This document shows, one piece after another, positions 11,024-23,065 of a stretch of DNA of 64,000 bases; the first letter of the stretch is position 1, and every line of letters begins with the position of its first letter. The notes below the pieces were generated by a model, which saw only the letters and a program-made list of their open reading frames with translations, was not told the origin of the DNA and did not search any database. Both the position numbers and the translations under genes were made by a program. The stretch is from Zymoseptoria tritici IPO323. Taxonomy: Eukaryota > Ascomycota > Dothideomycetes > Mycosphaerellales > Mycosphaerellaceae. Location of the stretch: positions 1,116,001 to 1,180,000 of the forward strand of contig NC_018214.1 of the NCBI RefSeq assembly GCF_000219625.1, written 5' to 3'.

Positions 11024-12193
11024 TCACCACGCACAGCATGGCTCTATGCGACCGTATGCCACCTCATAGGCATTTCGCTCATCGATTGATTCGAGCTCCT
11101 CGTTCCATCCTCCCCATCCCGCATCGAAATATCCTAACGACGTTCCTGAATTGTAGTGCGAGCCCCAACATGCTATCCTCAGGGCGTCAGGGTCCGCTAC
11201 AAAGAAGTCGATCACGCCTGTGCTGTTCCAACCCTCCGTAATAGCGTGGCGAGATACCCACATGGTGTACTCGCTCACCCGCTTGTCGGTCGCCCGCTTC
11301 GCCTCGCCGTAGTCGTCCTGGGCTGGCTGATATTCTGCTTTCAAGCCCCGGAGTAAGTGAAACGATACAGTGAAGTAGTCGTTCTCGCCACGGTACCAGT
11401 TGATTCCGACATGCATATAGCGAAGGTGCCGAAGCTTGTTCATGCCGACTTTATCAGCCCATCCCAACAGTGGATCTAGGCGACGGCCGGTATCGATGTG
11501 GAGTTTGCTCCCGGCAAAATATCTCTCCACGGCTGCGTTGCGAAATTCTTGAGATACTAGCGACAACCTCACGAAGGCGCTGTCCCACCTGAATGCTTCG
11601 TTCTCCCACAGTCTGCACGTCTTCGCCCAGGACATGTATGCCTTCCATTCCTTGCTCATCTTTGGCCAGAAGTCGTACCGATCGTCGGGTTCGAGTCGGG
11701 GCTCAGCTGAGTCCTCTAACCATTCGCGCGGGTTCGCTGTGAGCTTCTGGATAGCAGGAGTCGAGAAGCCGAAGCGATCGTAGACCTTATCGCGGAGCTC
11801 GCGTGGGAGATCGACTAGGCGAAAGGGCTTGCACGCAGTCGTCTCCAAGAAATTCAACAGCCGGGGTCCATTAACAGGTCGTTCGAGTGTCCATCGATCG
11901 AGGATGGAACCGCAGATGAACGGCAGCGTATGGTTCACGGCCCATGCCTCAAGAACTTCCCGCTCATCTTTCTCTTCCTGATTGCCATCTTCGCTGAAAG
12001 GGGTTAAGCCGGTGGTCATAACTTCCCATAGTCCCAAAGAGCGCAGAAGCCTGCGAAGAGCCTGAAAAGCAGTCCCAAAGTCACCCTCTTGGAATTGGTA
12101 CTTGGTGCGGACACCGCCTCGACTGTTGTGAATTTGTTTCCAGAAGACATCATCGTTGTGTGCTTGAGCCTGTAGCCTGGCAGAGGTGATCAT
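11024..12193 (-). CDS. F-box-like hypothetical protein, paralogue B
   Basis: 389 aa from the ATG at 12193, tandem and same-strand with paralogue A. It keeps the same order of motifs: EGDF.TAFQALRRLL, EAWAVNHTLPFICGSILDR, the F-box-like PFRLVDLPRELRDKVYD, SLVSQEFRNAAVERYFAG and the terminal DERNAYEVAYGRIEP. Upstream there is a plausible intron (donor GTGAGC near 12257, acceptor TTTTGCAG ending at 12209) joining in frame to a coding-like stretch ending RPRLVPN, so the true start may lie 5' of 12260. Function unknown. The central motif suggests an SCF adaptor or degenerate F-box, but no substrate-binding repeat is visible. Confidence 0.72.
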   Translation of the reverse strand: MITSARLQAQAHNDDVFWKQIHNSRGGVRTKYQFQEGDFGTAFQALRRLLRSLGLWEVMTTGLTPFSEDGNQEEKDEREVLEAWAVNHTLPFICGSILDRWTLERPVNGPRLLNFLETTACKPFRLVDLPRELRDKVYDRFGFSTPAIQKLTANPREWLEDSAEPRLEPDDRYDFWPKMSKEWKAYMSWAKTCRLWENEAFRWDSAFVRLSLVSQEFRNAAVERYFAGSKLHIDTGRRLDPLLGWADKVGMNKLRHLRYMHVGINWYRGENDYFTVSFHLLRGLKAEYQPAQDDYGEAKRATDKRVSEYTMWVSRHAITEGWNSTGVIDFFVADPDALRIACWGSHYNSGTSLGYFDAGWGGWNEELESIDERNAYEVAYGRIEPCCAW

Positions 12194-12783
12194 TTCGGAG
12201 GATGTTGGCTGCAAAAGAGGTCAGCTCAGCTGATCGCAGTCATACGAATACGCTCACATTCGGAACCAGCCGTGGGCGATGCGTCTGCTTCACTTGTGCC
12301 TCAGGTGGTGCGCGAGGTGAACGCTTTGTTGGTGCAATTGCGGTTCCGAAGCACCAGGATCAAGATTGTGGGTGAAGGCGAGGAGTGCGTAGGTATCGGT
12401 CTCCAGGTGCACAATGTTTCTGGAAAATGGGGTGGAGTGACAAACGCTGAAGCTCAACTAAAGCAAGGCGAGCTTGATGGAAGTTGAGTCAAGTTGGTTG
12501 CAAACGAGGAGTGAAAAAGAGCGCCACAACTTCGCCCCATGACAACCCGCATGGAAGCAGCCTTACTGTCTCTACTCAAATTCAATCCCTTACTTTTGTT
12601 CGAAAGCAAAAGTCAGTGTCTCTCTCAATTCAGAAGCAAAAGTCTGCCAACTCACCAACTGCCAGTCCACCTTGCTTGTCTGTCGCCGATGAGAGCAGCT
12701 CTCGATGTCACACGCACCTCACTTATGATCTGATTTCCTCAAACCATTGTAATTTATGCAATGTCGACCAAACGATCTGACGC
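12194..12783. other. 5' region of paralogue B
   Basis: 590 bp. It includes a candidate upstream exon of paralogue B on the minus strand around 12258-12345 (frame reading KRSPRAPPEAQVKQTHRPR), bounded by a GTGAGC donor. The remainder shows no coding signal. Confidence 0.35.
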
Positions 12784-14250
12784 TTAGTACAGGTTCTCGA
12801 CCAGCTCCTTGACCTTGTCGTACGCGGGCCCGCTATCCTGTCCAGAAGCGGTCTTCGTGATGAAGTGGACCTTATCCTTGCCAACGCCCTTCTCCGTCAG
12901 AGTCGTCTTCAAGCCAATGTCCTCTACAAGCTTCAGAATAGCATCACCAACGGCAATGCCGTCCTTCTTGTCGTCCCCAGACCGAGCAATACCAATGAAG
13001 GGTGCCATCCTCGCGATTTGCGCTGCATCGTCAGCCGAGCTCTCAGCCTTGAGCTTGACTACATGGCCCAAAGTGAGACAAGATGTGATACCGTGAGGGA
13101 TGCCGAATGGTGAGCCAAGAGCATAGCCCAGCGTGTGCGACAGCCCCAGCCCGCCTTTGATATTTAGAGCAAGGAAGCCAAGCGATGCAAAGGCTGCCAG
13201 CTGGAGCTTTGTGATCACTTGCTCATCTTTTGGGTTGTCATGATACTTCTTCAAGTATGTGAACAGATCGCCGGCCGCGAATAGGGCCATTTGTCTGCAC
13301 GGCATCTCTGTCGACGTTGGGTGATACATGAGCCTGGAACAAAAGTCAGTTAAGTAGCCCTACCAGCTGCAGATACAGTCGTCTTACTCCATAGCGTGGT
13401 CCATCGCTCTCATTCCCGTGCTCATCCAGAGCCACTCCGGCGTCTCCAATGCAAACTTGCTGTCGTATAGAATAGCAGAAGGAGCCAGCTCGGGACGACC
13501 GACGCCAGTCTTCATGCCATCCTCATTTGTGTATCCAGCTCCGAGCGTGCATTCGGCGGCACTAAGTGTCGTCGGAATGGCAATGTGATATAAGAACTTG
13601 GCGCTCCTCTCACGAAGCCTGTAGCTGATAGCTTTTGCAGAGTCGATTGGGCTTCCTCCTCCTATCGAAATGATAGTATCGATCGAGTCATCCTTTTTCA
13701 CAAGCTCCGTCGCCTCATCAAGCTGCTTGACTGGGGCATGCTGTCCAATCTTGCTGAATGTGCCCGCATGGCGAGATCCCAATTGCTCTTCCACTTGCTT
13801 GATCAAAGATGTCTTGTTCGCCAACGAGGCACCGGTGATGATGAAGGCTTTTGATGTTTCGCTCGGCAGGCATTCCAGTAGATTCTCCTTCACACTACCC
13901 GAGCCATAGTACAATCGCTGGAGGTGCGTGGGCTTCCATAGGCCTTTCAATGGGTCCTGGCTCGAGCCTACAGCTTTGGATTTGTATCGCTTCTGGTATC
14001 GGTTTGGCGGGGCGGCTACTGACCTACGGAAGCTGAGACTTCTTTGTGAAAAATCGACATGTTGCGGACAGGCGATATCGCACGGGAGGTGTGGTCGATT
14101 AGATGTCGTGCAAGCAGCAGTGTGAAGTGGGTGTGAGAGGGCGTCGCCCCGCAGCGTCTGACGCAATGCTATTGATGTCGGATGCCGGATGTGACGGGGA
14201 ACTGCCAGTGGGAAGAGCCTTTGCCGGACCTTTTGTGAGACGAAAGCCAT
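12784..14250 (-). CDS. Iron-containing alcohol dehydrogenase, probably mitochondrial
   Basis: Predicted as complement(join(12784..13333,13388..14250)), 470 aa from the ATG at 14250. The intron at 13334-13387 has GTAAGA, branch TTAACTGAC and acceptor CAG, giving AMDHAMELMYHP across the join. Fe-ADH features are the GGGSPIDSAKA nucleotide-binding loop, PTTLSAAECT, the metal-ligand His regions (AMDHAMELMYHP, GLSHTLGYALG, GIPHG) and the all-helical C-terminal half. The first about 90 residues are Arg/Ser-rich with few acidic residues and look like a mitochondrial presequence. Family members act as NAD(P)-dependent alcohol dehydrogenases, maleylacetate reductases or hydroxyacid-oxoacid transhydrogenases; sequence alone does not decide among them. 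Confidence 0.87.
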
Positions 14251-14690
14251 GATTACGTCCTCCGGGTAGACGCTGCAATCATGCAGATTGAAGGTGGCCT
14301 GCTGTTCATTTCATCGGAACCTTCAAAGCAATGTCTCTGGGAGGATCGGCTAAACGATCTGCCGCCGGTTGTGCTCCAGTGTACCCATACGGAGATGCCA
14401 TCTTTCACGAGGAGATTACAAGATCTGGGGTAGCAGAAGGTGAAGAGAAGTTCTGCGATAGACCACATTGATCACAAAGGCGAGGATGGACATTGCATGC
14501 ACCCATGCACGTTGTCGCCGGAGGAAGCTTGGCATGCCTTCAAAGATCCCAGCTTGCAATCACTTCACATCCACATCACCTCAACTCGACATCCTCATTC
14601 ACTGAGAGTGAACAAAATGGACTTGCAACGTTCCGAGCGCATCGAAATCAACAACATTTCATTGATCAAAGCGGGACCTTCATCCCACGC
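14251..14690. other. Intergenic region between the iron-ADH and the DOMON/b561 gene
   Basis: 440 bp. Two overlapping plus-strand open frames run through it into the neighbouring gene, but they are shadows with no recognisable motif. Nothing else is seen. Confidence 0.35.
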
Positions 14691-16016
14691 TTACTGCCTG
14701 CTCTTCGATCCCACACTCGCATCTCGATCACTGTCCGCCACGTCGCTGCTCTGCGCCGACTTGATCTTCTTCGACCGCTTGGCCTCTCCAAACACAATCG
14801 ACGCAATGTACGCAAGACCAAAGACTCCAGCAATCACGCCATATACAATTGACCACCTTCGATAGAAAGTACGAGCATCGGCCAAGCCCAAACCACCATT
14901 GATCATAGCCAGAACGATGGCAACGCGACCAATCCAAATGTGGATGTACGACCAAATTCCGCGCGAGCCAGTCTTCTTGAATCGGAGATGGTGCAGGAGA
15001 CCGAAGACCGGCTGCAGAGCGAAGAGGCAGAACACCACCAATCCGAGGATAATGTGTCGGGTGGAAAGCAAGTCCAGCTTGATTGCGTTGTGGAGTCCCA
15101 GACCAACGGCGGCCACGAAGAGAAGCCATCCGAGTGCTTGGATGCCCGCATGGACCCACACGAGACCACGGAAGTTGAGCACACGGATGATGATCCCTCC
15201 AATCGGGAAGATGATGATCCATGCGATGGCAGCCATGAAACCATGAGCCATGATGAGCGTTGTGGTCCTCGATTTAGAGGATGACTTCATCGGTGTGCTC
15301 GATTGTGCTGTCGGAGCTGTGCTCGTACCATCGCTTGCGACGAATGGATTCACTGCACTTCCACCTCTTGCCTGCGAGAAGTCCCAGTTGAAGTTGTCCG
15401 CTTGGTTGTGGTATGAGATCGACTCGCTGGGATCGTTCGAGTTGAGCGCGTCGCCTGACAGAGCCGACCAGATCCAGGAAGCGCTCGAGTTCTGGAAGCT
15501 CTGCAATGGAGTCAGCTGTGCTCCGCTGATCCAGCCAGGTCGCTACTTACCATCGATCCTCCCTCCCAAGTGTTGCAGCTGCTACATCTGACGTTGGCAG
15601 TCATCATGCCATTCTCGATACCAGTGCCTCCAAGCAGTTCCACCTTTGCGGCCTCGTTGTACAGAGGCATGACATTGCCCACTCCGAGTCTCGGCGAGAG
15701 TGTAACATTGCCGTCTTCAGAGGCGTAGATGACAAACATGTTGGCACCGCGCATCCTGGATCCTTGCCCGAGTGCCACCCATGAGTACGTTGTCGGAGCT
15801 CGAATTTGGAAGAAGATGTCGCCAGTGCCGGAGCTTGAGGTGGTTTCTGGGATGTTCAGAGAGTAGCACAGGTCGGAGTTTGAGCCATGGCAAGACTGGG
15901 CGACTTGCGCGGTGGCAAGCGTTGCTGGATGTCTGTTAGCGATTGTTGACAATTGCTTAGTGGACTATCGTACCGATGCCTGCAGCAGCAACGAGCTTTG
16001 CGATCGCGTTCTTCAT
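14691..16016 (-). CDS. Secreted-pathway DOMON / cytochrome b561 membrane protein
   Basis: Predicted as complement(join(14691..15500,15551..15924,15974..16016)), 408 aa. Exon 1 plus the start of exon 2 encode a signal peptide (MKNAIAKLVAAAGIATLATA). The DOMON-type heme/sugar-binding beta domain follows (FFQIRAPTTYSWVALGQGSRM, MFVIYASEDGNVTLSPR). The third exon holds a b561 core with about five membrane spans; its first span is MAHGFMAAIAWIIIFPIGGI, and HAGIQALGWLLFVAAVG, RHIILGLVVFCLFALQPVFG and WSYIHIWIGRVAIVLAMING follow. The His residues in AHGF, HAGIQ, RHIILG and HIWIGR are the expected heme ligands. The family moves electrons across membranes. Both introns have canonical ends (GTACGA..CCAG; GTAAGT..GCAG) and the join phases agree. 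Confidence 0.88.
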
Positions 16017-17992
16017 TTTGAGATTGGCGGGAGGGAAACCGTGAGAGTACAGACGAACGACAACGCGCGCGACAAGAAGCGGGCGAGGTAAGTATATAGT
16101 TCGGTACTTATCAGATCGACCACGGAACACGCCAACCTGGCCGCGTAGGTTCGACAGCAGCCCAGGCGATCTCGCGGGGCTAGGCGTAGCTCAGTCGATG
16201 ATGGTGCCAATTGTTTGAGATTCGCCATGGCCGATGAACCAAACTGTCAACCAACCTAAGCCACGATCTACATCTCCGCAAGCGACAATGGAAGAGGTGG
16301 TACGACTGGCTGCCGCCACACGAAGCCTTCACGGTCAGCTGTACACCGACGACCTCGCCGTCCACACCCCGAACTCATCACTCAGTCGGAGATGCAGAAC
16401 TTGTCCTTCGATTTGATATTCTCCGTGGTCATGACAAGGCCTTGTGGTCGAACTTTCTCCATCTCGGCAACTTCTTAGACTTTGCAGGATCGCACGAAAT
16501 CCAGAATTTCTGATTGGAGAGACTTCATGGAGAGCTCCCCGTCCGAGATGTGAGCTTGACTCTGTGTGGATGGATTCGAACTCTAAATTACTTCGGGTCG
16601 TCATGGATTCCGAGGCTTGAGGCTAGACCACAGTTTCAACGGCGCCTGTGATTGACACGAGTACTTCCGGACAGAGACGTTCCCGGAGGATTTGACGACA
16701 TCAATTCCTGCTCAGCCGCCTTGGGAAGGTTGACATGCTTCGTAGGCAGATCGCAGGTTTGCTCGTACACCCACATGCATATCTTACTGATCCGAGGTCT
16801 CCCGCAACCTGTTGCGTTGGCAGCACTGCGCGTAGCGTGGACAGCAGTGGCCGCGACAAGTCAGTCAACCTCGACGAGGCTTGGGAAGTCCATCCAATCC
16901 GCTTGACGGCATCCATGCTGGAGCACTTCTGAGAAAGCGACTGCTGCCAGTCGGTCTCCGTATACGGTATATCGGCGTTCACAGGAATCGCTCCAGGCGC
17001 TGTTGCCGTCTGAGGCATCGGACTGCGGATCCTGAACATCAACCAGGAAGGCAACGCTGCGGAACGATCACCTTTGTCCATCGCTATCGCGCAATAGGCT
17101 CGTTTGGAAGAGGCAGGTGCTGCAAGAAATGGTCAGAATTGCATCAGAGCCTCTTGGTTTTGGAATCGGTTGTTGATCGTCAGTGTTCATGCTGTTGTCG
17201 ATCAAACCTGGTCGATCGCACAATACCGCATTTACCGGGTGAACAATCGAGATATCATCATCAATCTGTTCGTCACCCATGGCAGTAAGTACAGTATACC
17301 GCCTGCTTGCCTCCTAGCGTTTCTTCGCCGCTCGCACAAATACAGTACTGCGGAGTCTGACTCTGCTCCCTGGAGCCAGGCAAGGCAGGAAACTGGCTCA
17401 TCGTTGTCTCAGCTACTATGAACTGTTCGCAGATACTCTTTCCAGGACCGTATACTTGTGCATATGAGATCGGGCCGAGAGATCGTCAGACGAGATTCCG
17501 AACAGATACAGATCATAACGGCTGCGCGATGTGGCCACAGCACTTTTGGCTGGTACGGGTGCATGGACGCCCAGAAGTCCCTCGATTGGCAGCTGAGAGG
17601 GCCTGGAAATGCTCGCTACAACTGCAAGACTCCTTTCGGCTCCACATGCTCGCGTGCTCGACCTGTTTTCAGCGTGCATCGTCGCTGGCCGCTGCTGAAG
17701 ACCTCGCTCTGCGCCGGTGATGGGTACGGTCATGCAGAGCTCAGGGTGAGCGCATGTTGGCTGGGTCGTCCATATTCAAGGAGTCGTTCGTACACGAATG
17801 GAAGGACCTGAAAGAGCAAGTGGACTGACACTTCACTTGTAGCTTGGTCGACCGCAACCGACCGCTATGCAAGACCCCTCCGTTGATCGTCACTTGGCCC
17901 ATATCAACACCCATGTCAACCCGGATACCCACTCCCTCAACTCCGATGCTATGCATGAAAACAGAATCGCTGACTCCCAATACGCTGGCGTG
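16017..17992. other. Gene-poor stretch of about 2 kb
   Basis: Between the 5' end of the DOMON/b561 gene and the 3' end of rpc40. Base composition is like that of the genes, and it is not RIP-mutated. Open frames up to 135 codons exist on both strands, but none starts in a good context, shows a domain, or pairs with splice signals into something longer. No tRNA was seen. It may contain a lineage-specific or decayed gene, but I cannot support one. Confidence 0.4.
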
Positions 17993-19230
17993 TTACCTTC
18001 CATCCTCCAAGTCGGCCAAATGTCTCTTGAACCGCTCAGATTTGGCCTTCAAGAGGCGTACGCTGTCGAGGAAGAGCTCGTCGCTCTCGAGCTGGCCAGT
18101 GCTTTCGATGCTGAAAATAAAGTGGTCCCGGATCCGCCCCAGCTTGACCTTGTTCTTGAACTCGTCGTAGCGTAGACATTCTCTGCTGACAGTGTCTTTG
18201 AAAGGGTCTTTGACAACGGCTTTCTTCTCTCCCAGTGCCTCGTCGTGTTCAATTCCAATGACGCCTCGGGGAAAGCATTTTTGGAAGGCCTTCGCTGACT
18301 GACCCGTGATCGGACTCTTAATGTCGATCTGAGGCAGCAATCGGTACGAAGCTGTCGCGACAGGCGAGAACTTCGCATGATCGGCGCCAATACCTTTGAT
18401 GCAGTGGACGCGAAGGTGGATTCTTTGGCCTGGCCGTAATTTCGCAATGAGGATATCGGGGTTGACGGGTCGTATGGCGTTCTCGCCTTCGAACAGTGTT
18501 GGCTGGTGGTTTCCTTGCGGGATGAATGTGAATTGATGGGCATACACGCTGCTGTTGACGTATTTCTCCTTCGGGTCGGTGGATCCGTCTTTGGCAAGTT
18601 GCTTGCCGTCCCTGCCATCCTCTTCTTGGGTCGCCCATCGACATTCAACGTTCAGCTCCATGACGATCGTGTTGTAGTCGCTCGGCACACTCGACGCTGG
18701 ATCGATCCCACCCGACTCTTTCTCTGCCTCCCATGCTGCAAGTGCTGCGTAGTCGTCTTTCGGTGGAGGTTTCCGATACCACCTCAACCACTGTAGTCCT
18801 TCTCGTCCTCCAGTGAGCGGTATGAGTCCTAGCCTGTGACAGAGCACTTCATCCTGGATGATACTCGTATTATCGAACATGAAGACATCTTCGATTGCGA
18901 GGGTCGGTAGTTCGGAGAGGAGGATTCGGCGGAAGGCATTGGCGATACTGGCGTCGACGCCAACGAGAGAAAATGCGGTATCGTATGTTTTATTATGGTG
19001 GAACTCGACCTTCAGGTTCTGCTTGAAGCGCTCGAGGTTCCAGCTGTCGTCCACATTCGGGCCATAGTGGCCTTGACAAAGATAAAATCAGTATGCGACA
19101 GCTCAGCTTTTTAGCGGTTGCGCTCACCTGGGATGTCTGTTGATGATGTGTCGAGAACTGTTTCTGGTCCCACTTGTACAAGTCGGCGAGACTGAAGCAA
19201 GTCATCGCTTAGAGGCGCCCAAGAAGGCAT
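17993..19230 (-). CDS. rpc40: RNA polymerases I and III shared subunit AC40 (RPAC1)
   Basis: Predicted as complement(join(17993..19071,19128..19230)), 393 aa. The first exon starts at the ATG at 19230 (MPSWAPLSDDLLQSRRLVQV) and ends ..TDIPG. The intron has GTGAGC, a CTGAC-like branch (TACTGATTTT) and a CAAG acceptor. The second exon opens with HYGPN and continues with the classic alpha-like dimerisation motif (FSLVGVDASIANAFRRILLSE, then LPTLAIEDV). Other conserved blocks are HRLGLIPL, YVNSSVYAHQFTFIPQGN, AKLRPGQRIHLRVHCIKGIG and HAKFSPVATASYRLLP. The protein pairs with AC19 at the core of Pol I and Pol III in the nucleus. It lies head-to-head with the complex I subunit gene. Confidence 0.95.
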
Positions 19231-19487
19231 GATTGCGCTCGCGTTATGTCGAGGTCGTTGTCATATGTTTACCAGAAATCGTCAACTCATCAATTGAAGT
19301 CCAAAAACTTTCGGCTGCCGCGAGGTCCCGAAGTTCAACCTTATTCGGCCAGATCACGCTAGTGCAGCTTCGATCTTGAACATCATCGATATTGAGGCGA
19401 ATACCATTGGTGCAGCACGACACACTCACAACAACCTCAATCTTCACCCTCTCCTCTCCGCCGACGGGCATCAGTCTATCGCCCGCA
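19231..19487. promoter_or_regulatory. Bidirectional promoter region, rpc40 / complex I 49 kDa subunit
   Basis: Only 257 bp separate the two divergent start codons, so both promoters and 5' UTRs must lie here. No specific factor site is claimed. Confidence 0.55.
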
Positions 19488-20988
19488 ATGGCAGCTCCCT
19501 TCAGCAGACTCGCGGCCAAGCGAGTGGCGAGCGTCCGCCATGCCTCCCTACGATCATCCTCCCTCCGCGCCATGTCCACGACGCCCGCACGAATGCTCGC
19601 AACCCCGAACGAGACGATGAAGCACGGCAATCCTATGCGCCACAATGTGAGCGAGCCAAATCAGGGAACACGATTGATTCCCGTGGATCCGTCGTTCGGA
19701 CACCCCGTGGACCCGAACAGCATGAACATGAATGCGGCCGACGACTCGGCGGATACACCAGAACAGCGCAAGATTCGCCACTACACAGTCAACTTTGGTC
19801 CTCAGCATCCTGCGGCTCACGGCGTGCTGCGATTGATTCTCGAGCTGAACGGCGAGGAGATCGTGCGAGCTGATCCCCACGTTGGACTTCTGCATCGCGG
19901 CACAGAGAAGCTCATTGAGTACAAGACATATCTTCAGGCACTTCCATACTTTGACCGACTCGACTATGTCAGCATGATGACCAACGAGCAATGTTTCTCG
20001 CTCGCTGTAGAGAAGCTGTTGAACATTGAGATCCCTGAGCGAGCGAAGTGGATTCGAACACTTTTTGCGGAAATCACAAGAATCCTGAACCACTTGATGA
20101 GTGTGCTGAGTCACGCTATGGATGTTGGTGCACTTACACCCTTCTTGTGGGGCTTTGAGGAGCGTGAGAAGCTGATGGTAAGGATATACAATTTTTGTAT
20201 CAGGTGGCGAATCGCTGACAAGGTTTCAGGAATTCTACGAACGTGTGTCCGGCGCTCGCCTTCACGCCGCATATGTACGACCTGGCGGTGTGTCGCAGGA
20301 TCTGCCAGTCGGTCTTCTAGACGATATTTACCAATGGGCAACACAATTCGGTGATCGCATCGACGAGACAGAGGAGATGCTTACGGACAACCGAATCTGG
20401 ATCGGCCGTACCAAGGGTGTTGGTGTCGTGCCAGCCGCCGATGCTCTCAACATGTCTTTCTCTGGCGTCATGCTTCGCGGATCTGGTATCCCATGGGACA
20501 TTCGCAAGTCGCAGCCTTACGATGCGTACGACCAAGTCGAGTTCGACGTACCCGTCGGTGTAAACGGTGACTGCTACGATCGATACCTTTGCCGCATGGA
20601 GGAGTTCCGTCAGTCGCTCCGTATCATCCACCAGTGCTTGAACAAGATGCCCGCTGGTCCAGTCAAGGTCGAGGATTACAAGATCTCACCACCACCACGT
20701 GCCGCCATGAAGGAGAACATGGAGGCCTTAATCCACCACTTCTTGCTGTACAGCAAGGGTTACACCGTCCCACCTGGTGAGACTTATTCCGCCATTGAGG
20801 CACCCAAGGGCGAGATGGGTGTCTTCGTTGTCAGTGATGGCTCAGAGCGACCATACCGATGCAAGATTCGCGCTCCTGGTTTCGCGCATTTGGGATGCTT
20901 CGATCAAGTCAGCCGAGGACATTTGCTGGCCGATGCTGTCGCCATTATTGGCACCATGGACTTGGTGTTCGGCGAGGTCGACAGATAG
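19488..20988 (+). CDS. nuo49: NADH:ubiquinone oxidoreductase 49 kDa subunit (NDUFS2 / Nuo-49)
   Basis: Predicted as join(19488..20177,20230..20988), 482 aa. The start [20 protein letters not shown] begins an Arg/Ser-rich mitochondrial presequence of about 35 residues. Diagnostic blocks are [65 protein letters not shown] and [15 protein letters not shown]. The intron at 20178-20229 has donor GTAAGG and acceptor TTTCAG; splicing gives [23 protein letters not shown]. The subunit helps form the quinone-binding site at the junction with the membrane arm of respiratory complex I in the mitochondrial matrix. Length and block order are normal for the family. Confidence 0.97.
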
Positions 20989-21207
20989 CGAGAGAGCGAG
21001 ACGACAGCGAACAGATGTGGCGGGAGGGCGTGTAAATAGTCATTCACGGCGTTATGAAGGCGCAGAGCGCGCATGCGCATGGCTTCTTGCTGTTGCTGCT
21101 ACCGCAATGGAGAAGTTGGTTTTGTTGTACACCGATACATGTTCTTACAGCTCACAAAGTGAATCACTTGTACTTTTCTTGTCTCCATAGAGTAGCTGAT
21201 CTCTCGC

Positions 21208-22722
21208 TCAATTCTGCTTCCGACGTCGAATGAGCTCTGCCAAAGGCTCATCGTCCTCGTCGTAGAAGTCGGCGACCTCGTCTACGCCAAAATCTGCAAG
21301 TCTCTCGCCCTCCTTGTTCCGCCAAGCTTCCTCTCCCTCGTCGTTTGCATCCTCGGACCGGTCCCCACGTGCTCGTGGCTGGTCGCTGTCACTGCCATAG
21401 TCATCATCGTCCAGCTCCGCTGCTTCGTCGTAGTCGTAGTAATTCCTTTCTCGGTCTTGGCTAGAGGCAGCCTCCAGCCGTTCGTGGAACGGACGTCTCC
21501 GAACCACATATTCGTCGTCCGCATCGGTGTATCGAGATATGTCGGCGGCTTGACGACGCTTGAACTCGTCGATGTCCCATGATTTGGTGAATCCATCTCC
21601 GAGAATGGGCTGACGTTCGACTTTCTTGAAGAGGCGATCGGGGTCTGGTGGTGGCCATGGCTTGCTGGGGTCTACTTCCAGATTAGTAAATTGTGACTAT
21701 GCCTTTTGTTGCTCACACGTACCGTCAATCTCATTGTGCTCGAACGAAAGTCCGCTTGCGACACTGGGACTACTTGCAAATGGCCAGAACCATGCAAGCG
21801 GATTGCCAGATCCCATGCCTTGGCATATGTTCCTCCAAATGCCTACATCCCATGGAAACTCCTGGTGCTGAATCTGGACTTTGACGCCATCTGGGCCCTC
21901 GAGATAGCCACCGAGTACACGAGCACGTCGGAGCAGCGTGTGGTGACGCTCGATCTCCCAGCCCTCAATTGTCCACGTATTGACTGAAAGTGACCAGATT
22001 GTTCGGCCCAGAAGTAACGTGAGGGCAAATAGGATCAGTGAATTGACTGCACAAAGGACGAACAAGTGCGCCAGGCGGTACACAGATGGACCGAGATACT
22101 GTCGTTGAGGTTAGCGATCGCACTTCCGATGGCAGAAGGAATTGGACCTACACTAGGAAGAGACTTTTGTGACCAAAGTATAGATACTCGGAGGTAGAGG
22201 AAGTATTCTAAGAACGTCATAGAAACGACAGCATAGAACAGGAAGCGAACGAAGTGAGGAATGGTGATGTGTGAAATGCAATTGGATGTCCACACGCAGT
22301 GATGGTCCATTTTTTGGATGCATCTTCAACAGTCAGGCTGGAAATCTGTTGTGCTGGTAGAAGAGAACCTACCGCTTGCACGTCTTACAGTGATGAGACC
22401 TTGGAGGCTTGTAGGCCTCACATCTTCGGCACCAACGATTTGGCTGGCCTGCTGCCACTTTGCTGGGATCTTTCTGAGGTCCGTAGGCAGAGTCTTGAGT
22501 CTTCTCATGCCAGTCTTTTGGTATATCCCCCGGATCTGTGAAGCATGTTCTCCAGTAGCAGATCAGTAAGCACGCGACAAGGCCATCGAACATGTACGCG
22601 TGTTCTCGTGGGATTGGTCCAGGGTCGATGAAGTGAAAAAGCCATTGTGACGACACGGCCAGGAATAGAACCAGCACCGTCACTCCAGGCGGTGATAGTC
22701 TCTGCAATATCGGCAAATCCAT
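21208..22722 (-). CDS. pfa4: DHHC palmitoyltransferase Pfa4
   Basis: Predicted as complement(join(21208..21674,21723..22098,22152..22323,22373..22722)), 454 aa. The start at 22722 (GCAATGG context) is preferred; an in-frame ATG at 22761 would add 13 residues. Two N-terminal membrane spans come before the CRRCEAYKPPRSHHCKTCKR zinc-binding part, then the DHHC catalytic motif in KMDHHCVWTSNC (about 123-126), then two further spans. The C-terminal third is acidic and includes WPPPDPDR. All three introns have consensus ends (GTAGGT, GTAGGT, GTACGT; acceptors AAG, CAG, AAG) with CTGAC, CTAAC or CTAAT branches. Family role: S-palmitoylation at the ER, in yeast chiefly of chitin synthase Chs3. Confidence 0.93.
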
Positions 22723-23065
22723 TGCGAAGTTGATGTCTGTAGAAGGTGTGAAGTGAAACATTCATCTTGGAAGGAACCAGATCCAAAAGCCGATCTAAAC
22801 TTCGCGGATCTTCACCGCACTGCACTTAGTCTACCAACATCTCGCTCTCTGACAACACACTTCACCCACAACACTCGAGACTACTACAGAGGCCGCAAGA
22901 AACGGTACTCACGCCGCGAACCTACTACGACCACCGGACCACGAAGGACATCCGTAGCTTGGAGCACACCGCGCCTTATCGCGCCTGCGCAGGATCCGAT
23001 CGGACATCATCGACCCCACCACTGGGCGTCCTGAAAGAGAAGCAGAGGGTCAGATATACGCCATC
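22723..23065. promoter_or_regulatory. Bidirectional promoter region, pfa4 / CK2 alpha
   Basis: 343 bp between divergent start codons. It contains both 5' UTRs and promoters and the alternative pfa4 ATG at 22761. No other feature is supported. Confidence 0.5.

Noticed and set aside
16234..16606. Short frames that might be a BTB/POZ-like fragment
   Set aside because: The resemblance is to a few residues only, the frames are broken and no intron model joins them.
19392..20354. Reading of the complex I gene past 20177
   Set aside because: Continues into the intron (donor GTAAGG) and destroys the conserved [11 protein letters not shown] block.
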